From positions 4,777,001-4,841,000 of the forward strand of contig NZ_JARUBN010000001.1 in the NCBI RefSeq assembly GCF_029626265.1: DNA of 64,000 nucleotides, written 5' to 3'. The translations under genes and the position numbers were made by a program. Positions within the stretch are counted from its first letter, which is position 1. Every line of letters begins with the position of its first letter. The notes under the pieces were generated by a model. It did no database searches and was not told the origin of the DNA. It was given only the letters and a program-made list of their open reading frames with translations. Below are positions 62,098-64,000 of this stretch, piece by piece. This DNA comes from Micromonospora sp. WMMD1102 (lineage in GTDB: Bacteria > Actinomycetota > Actinomycetes > Mycobacteriales > Micromonosporaceae).

Positions 62098-64000
62098 TCA
62101 GCGCACCATCGAGCCGACCACCGGCTTGGTCAGCAACGCCGACTGGTTGCGCTGGATGCCGGGGTCCAGGGTGCGGGCCACGAAGATCGCGTGCCAGACA
62201 CAGAAGATGAGTACGGTCCAGATCTTGCGGGAGTGGTCGGCCTCGCCCCGCCGGTGCTCCTCGAGCAGGCGCAGCGCGTACGACAGGTCGAGCAGCTCAC
62301 CGGCGCCGGAGATCGAGAAGATGTGCCGGGCCCAGTCGTACATCTCGCCGGCCAGCCAGACCCGGGTCGGGGTGGGGAAGCCGAGCTTGCGCCGGTTGAC
62401 GATGGCCGGCGGCACCACGCCCTGCAACGCCTGCCGCATCGCGTATTTCGTGGCGTCGGAGCGGGGCGGCAGTTTCAGGTCCACCGGGATACCGGCGGCC
62501 ACCTCGAAGACCTCCCGGTCCAGGAACGGCACCCGCACCTCCAGCGAGTGCGCCATCGAGATCCGGTCCGCCTTGACCAGGATGTCGCCGCGCAGCCAGG
62601 TGTAGAGGTCGACGTACTGCATCTTGGTCACGTCGTCCAGCTCGGTGCACTCGGCGTAGATCGGCGCGGTGACGTCGGTGTAGCGCACCCCGGGGTCGTA
62701 CCGGCGGAGCAGCTTCTCCTTCTCCTCCTCGGTGAACATCCGGGCGTTGCCGTAGTAGCGCTCCTCGATCGGGGTGGTGCCGCGTTCCAGGAAGCTCTTG
62801 CCCTTGACCCCCTGCGGGATCGCCTTGGAGACCGCGCGCAGCCCCTTCTGCACCCCGCCCGGCAGCCCGTTGACCGTGCCGAGCGAGAGCGGCTCCCGAT
62901 AGATCGTGTACCCGCCGAAGAACTCGTCGGCGCCCTCGCCGGAGAGCACCACCGTGACGTGCTCGGCGGCCTTCTTCGCCACGAAGTAGAGCGGCACCAG
63001 GGCCGGGTCGGCGACCGGGTCGTCCAGATGCCAGACGATCTTCGGCAGCGCCTCCATCATGTCCTGCGGACCGATCTTGGTCGGGATGGTGGTCACCCCG
63101 AGGTGCCGGGCCGAGTCCTGGGCCACCTCGATCTCCGAGTAGCCGGGGACGTCGTAGCCGACGGTGAAGGTGAGGATGTTCGGGTTGAACTCCCGGGCCA
63201 GCGCCACCACGGCGGTCGAGTCGATGCCGCTGGAGAGGAAGCAGCCGACCGGCACGTCGGCCCGCATGTGCATCCGGACGCTCTCCCGCAGCGTCTCCCG
63301 GATCCGGTCGTAGAGCTTCTGCGGCTCCTGCACCGGGGCGGGCCGGAACACCGGCCGGTACCAGCGGCGCACCTCGATCTGCCGGCCCGGCGTCCAGGTC
63401 AGGTACTCCCCCGAGCCGATCCGGTTGATGCCCTGGTGCAGGGTCCCGGGCTCGGGGACGTACTGCAACGTCAGGTAGTGCGACAGGTTGGCGGTGTCCA
63501 CCCCGGCGTCCCCGGCGTGCGCCGCCGGTGCGAACGGCAGCAGCGCCTTCTTCTCGGAGGCGAGGTAGACCCCGTCCCGGGTCTGGAGGTAGTGCAGCGG
63601 CTTGATCCCGAAGTAGTCCCGGGCGCCGAAGGCGCGGCGCTGCTGCCGGTCCCAGATCACGAAGGCGAACATCCCGCGCAGCCGGGTGAGCACCTGCTCG
63701 CCCCAGTAGTGGAAGCCGGCGACGATCACCTCGCCGTCACCGGCGGTGGCGAACTGGGCGCCGTAGTCCCGGGCCAGCTCCTCGCGCAGCTCGATGTAGT
63801 TGTAGATCTCACCGTTGAAGGTCAGCAGGTATCGGCCGCCCGCGTACGGCAGCGGCTCGTGGCTGGAGGCCACGTCGATGATCGAGAGCCGCTTGTGCGC
63901 GAAGACGGCGTCGGTGTACCCGTCCGGGGTGGTGATCACCTCTACCCCGGTCTCGTCCGGTCCCCGGTGGTGCAGGCATTCCAACGCACCGGCCAGGGCG
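62098..64000 (-). CDS. asnB: Asparagine synthetase (glutamine-hydrolysing), N-terminus off the window
   Basis: The visible part is 634 residues; the frame is still open at 64000, so only the extreme N-terminus with the catalytic Cys is missing. The glutaminase domain has HHRGPDETG, HKRLSIID and LTFNGEIYNY. The synthetase domain has the PP-loop VGCFLSSGIDSTAVVALA, VVLSGEGADEFFGGY and VRVPFLD. It makes asparagine, or amidates another carboxylate in a biosynthetic pathway; the length and features fit the AsnB type common in actinobacteria. Convergent with the LPMO gene. Confidence 0.95.
   Translation of the reverse strand, partial: ALAGALECLHHRGPDETGVEVITTPDGYTDAVFAHKRLSIIDVASSHEPLPYAGGRYLLTFNGEIYNYIELREELARDYGAQFATAGDGEVIVAGFHYWGEQVLTRLRGMFAFVIWDRQQRRAFGARDYFGIKPLHYLQTRDGVYLASEKKALLPFAPAAHAGDAGVDTANLSHYLTLQYVPEPGTLHQGINRIGSGEYLTWTPGRQIEVRRWYRPVFRPAPVQEPQKLYDRIRETLRESVRMHMRADVPVGCFLSSGIDSTAVVALAREFNPNILTFTVGYDVPGYSEIEVAQDSARHLGVTTIPTKIGPQDMMEALPKIVWHLDDPVADPALVPLYFVAKKAAEHVTVVLSGEGADEFFGGYTIYREPLSLGTVNGLPGGVQKGLRAVSKAIPQGVKGKSFLERGTTPIEERYYGNARMFTEEEKEKLLRRYDPGVRYTDVTAPIYAECTELDDVTKMQYVDLYTWLRGDILVKADRISMAHSLEVRVPFLDREVFEVAAGIPVDLKLPPRSDATKYAMRQALQGVVPPAIVNRRKLGFPTPTRVWLAGEMYDWARHIFSISGAGELLDLSYALRLLEEHRRGEADHSRKIWTVLIFCVWHAIFVARTLDPGIQRNQSALLTKPVVGSMVR

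Overview
The window looks like chromosomal DNA of a high-GC actinomycete, most probably a member of the Micromonosporaceae (Micromonospora or a close relative). The reasons are the very high GC content with strong third-position G/C bias, frequent GTG starts, the mabA-inhA-hemZ order, XRE/DUF5753-DUF397 gene pairs, a MurL-type epimerase gene, an actinobacterial NgcEFG sugar transporter with a BadF-type kinase, and two copies of the AAGGAAGGGCCC-type intergenic palindrome that I associate with this family. I see no rRNA, tRNA or CRISPR array. 

Layout. 1-1247: 3' part missing alkD-like gene and a DUF2199 gene. 1305-12100: amino-sugar uptake region with two paralogous NgcE-NgcF-NgcG sets, an RpiR regulator and a divergent N-acetylglucosamine-type kinase, separated by an IS256-family element (7127-8500). 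Neither transporter set has an ATPase gene, so a shared ATPase encoded elsewhere is expected. 12236-19216: an acyltransferase, MurL (glutamate epimerisation for peptidoglycan), a PucR regulator, argG and a TrmH-type methyltransferase. 19326-21532: a BrnT/BrnA-like toxin-antitoxin pair, then an XRE-DUF397 pair and a divergent small Cys-rich protein with a coupled mini-ORF. 21584-29393: membrane protein, NfeD/SPFH pair, serine hydrolase, DUF3097, conserved hypothetical and a polytopic membrane protein. 29462-33015: NagD-like HAD phosphatase, ferrochelatase, InhA/FabI and FabG, all leftward. 33186-37481: a two-component system, an exported alpha/beta hydrolase and an acyltransferase. 37527-37991: an orphan structured leader with a 17-codon ORF whose ribosome-binding site is buried in a hairpin, followed by a 28-residue membrane peptide. 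38104-43672: MoxR-DUF58-VWA operon, and divergently a small protein with two PH-domain membrane proteins. 43656-48386: PAP2 protein, then a PadR regulator with a double palindromic operator, an ABC ATPase that has lost its Walker A motif, and its FtsX-type permease. 48709-51271: a second XRE-DUF397 pair, FlK-like thioesterase and MBL hydrolase. 

51300-58000 is the accessory, decayed part. It holds a frameshifted membrane gene, a group II intron remnant (domains V and VI preserved), and a 669-residue membrane gene cut by an IS21-family element at 54170-56802 with a perfect 8-bp target duplication; removing the element and one repeat copy restores the reading frame exactly. A PadR-type regulator lies just upstream of that broken gene. 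58506-64000: MerR regulator, PfkB sugar kinase, a secreted AA10 polysaccharide monooxygenase with a CBM2 domain, and an asparagine synthetase running off the right edge. 

Functional threads: chitin/amino-sugar use (NgcEFG, kinase, RpiR, LPMO), envelope biogenesis (MurL, FabG/InhA, acyltransferases), and several small regulator-plus-membrane-protein modules, two of which are damaged.
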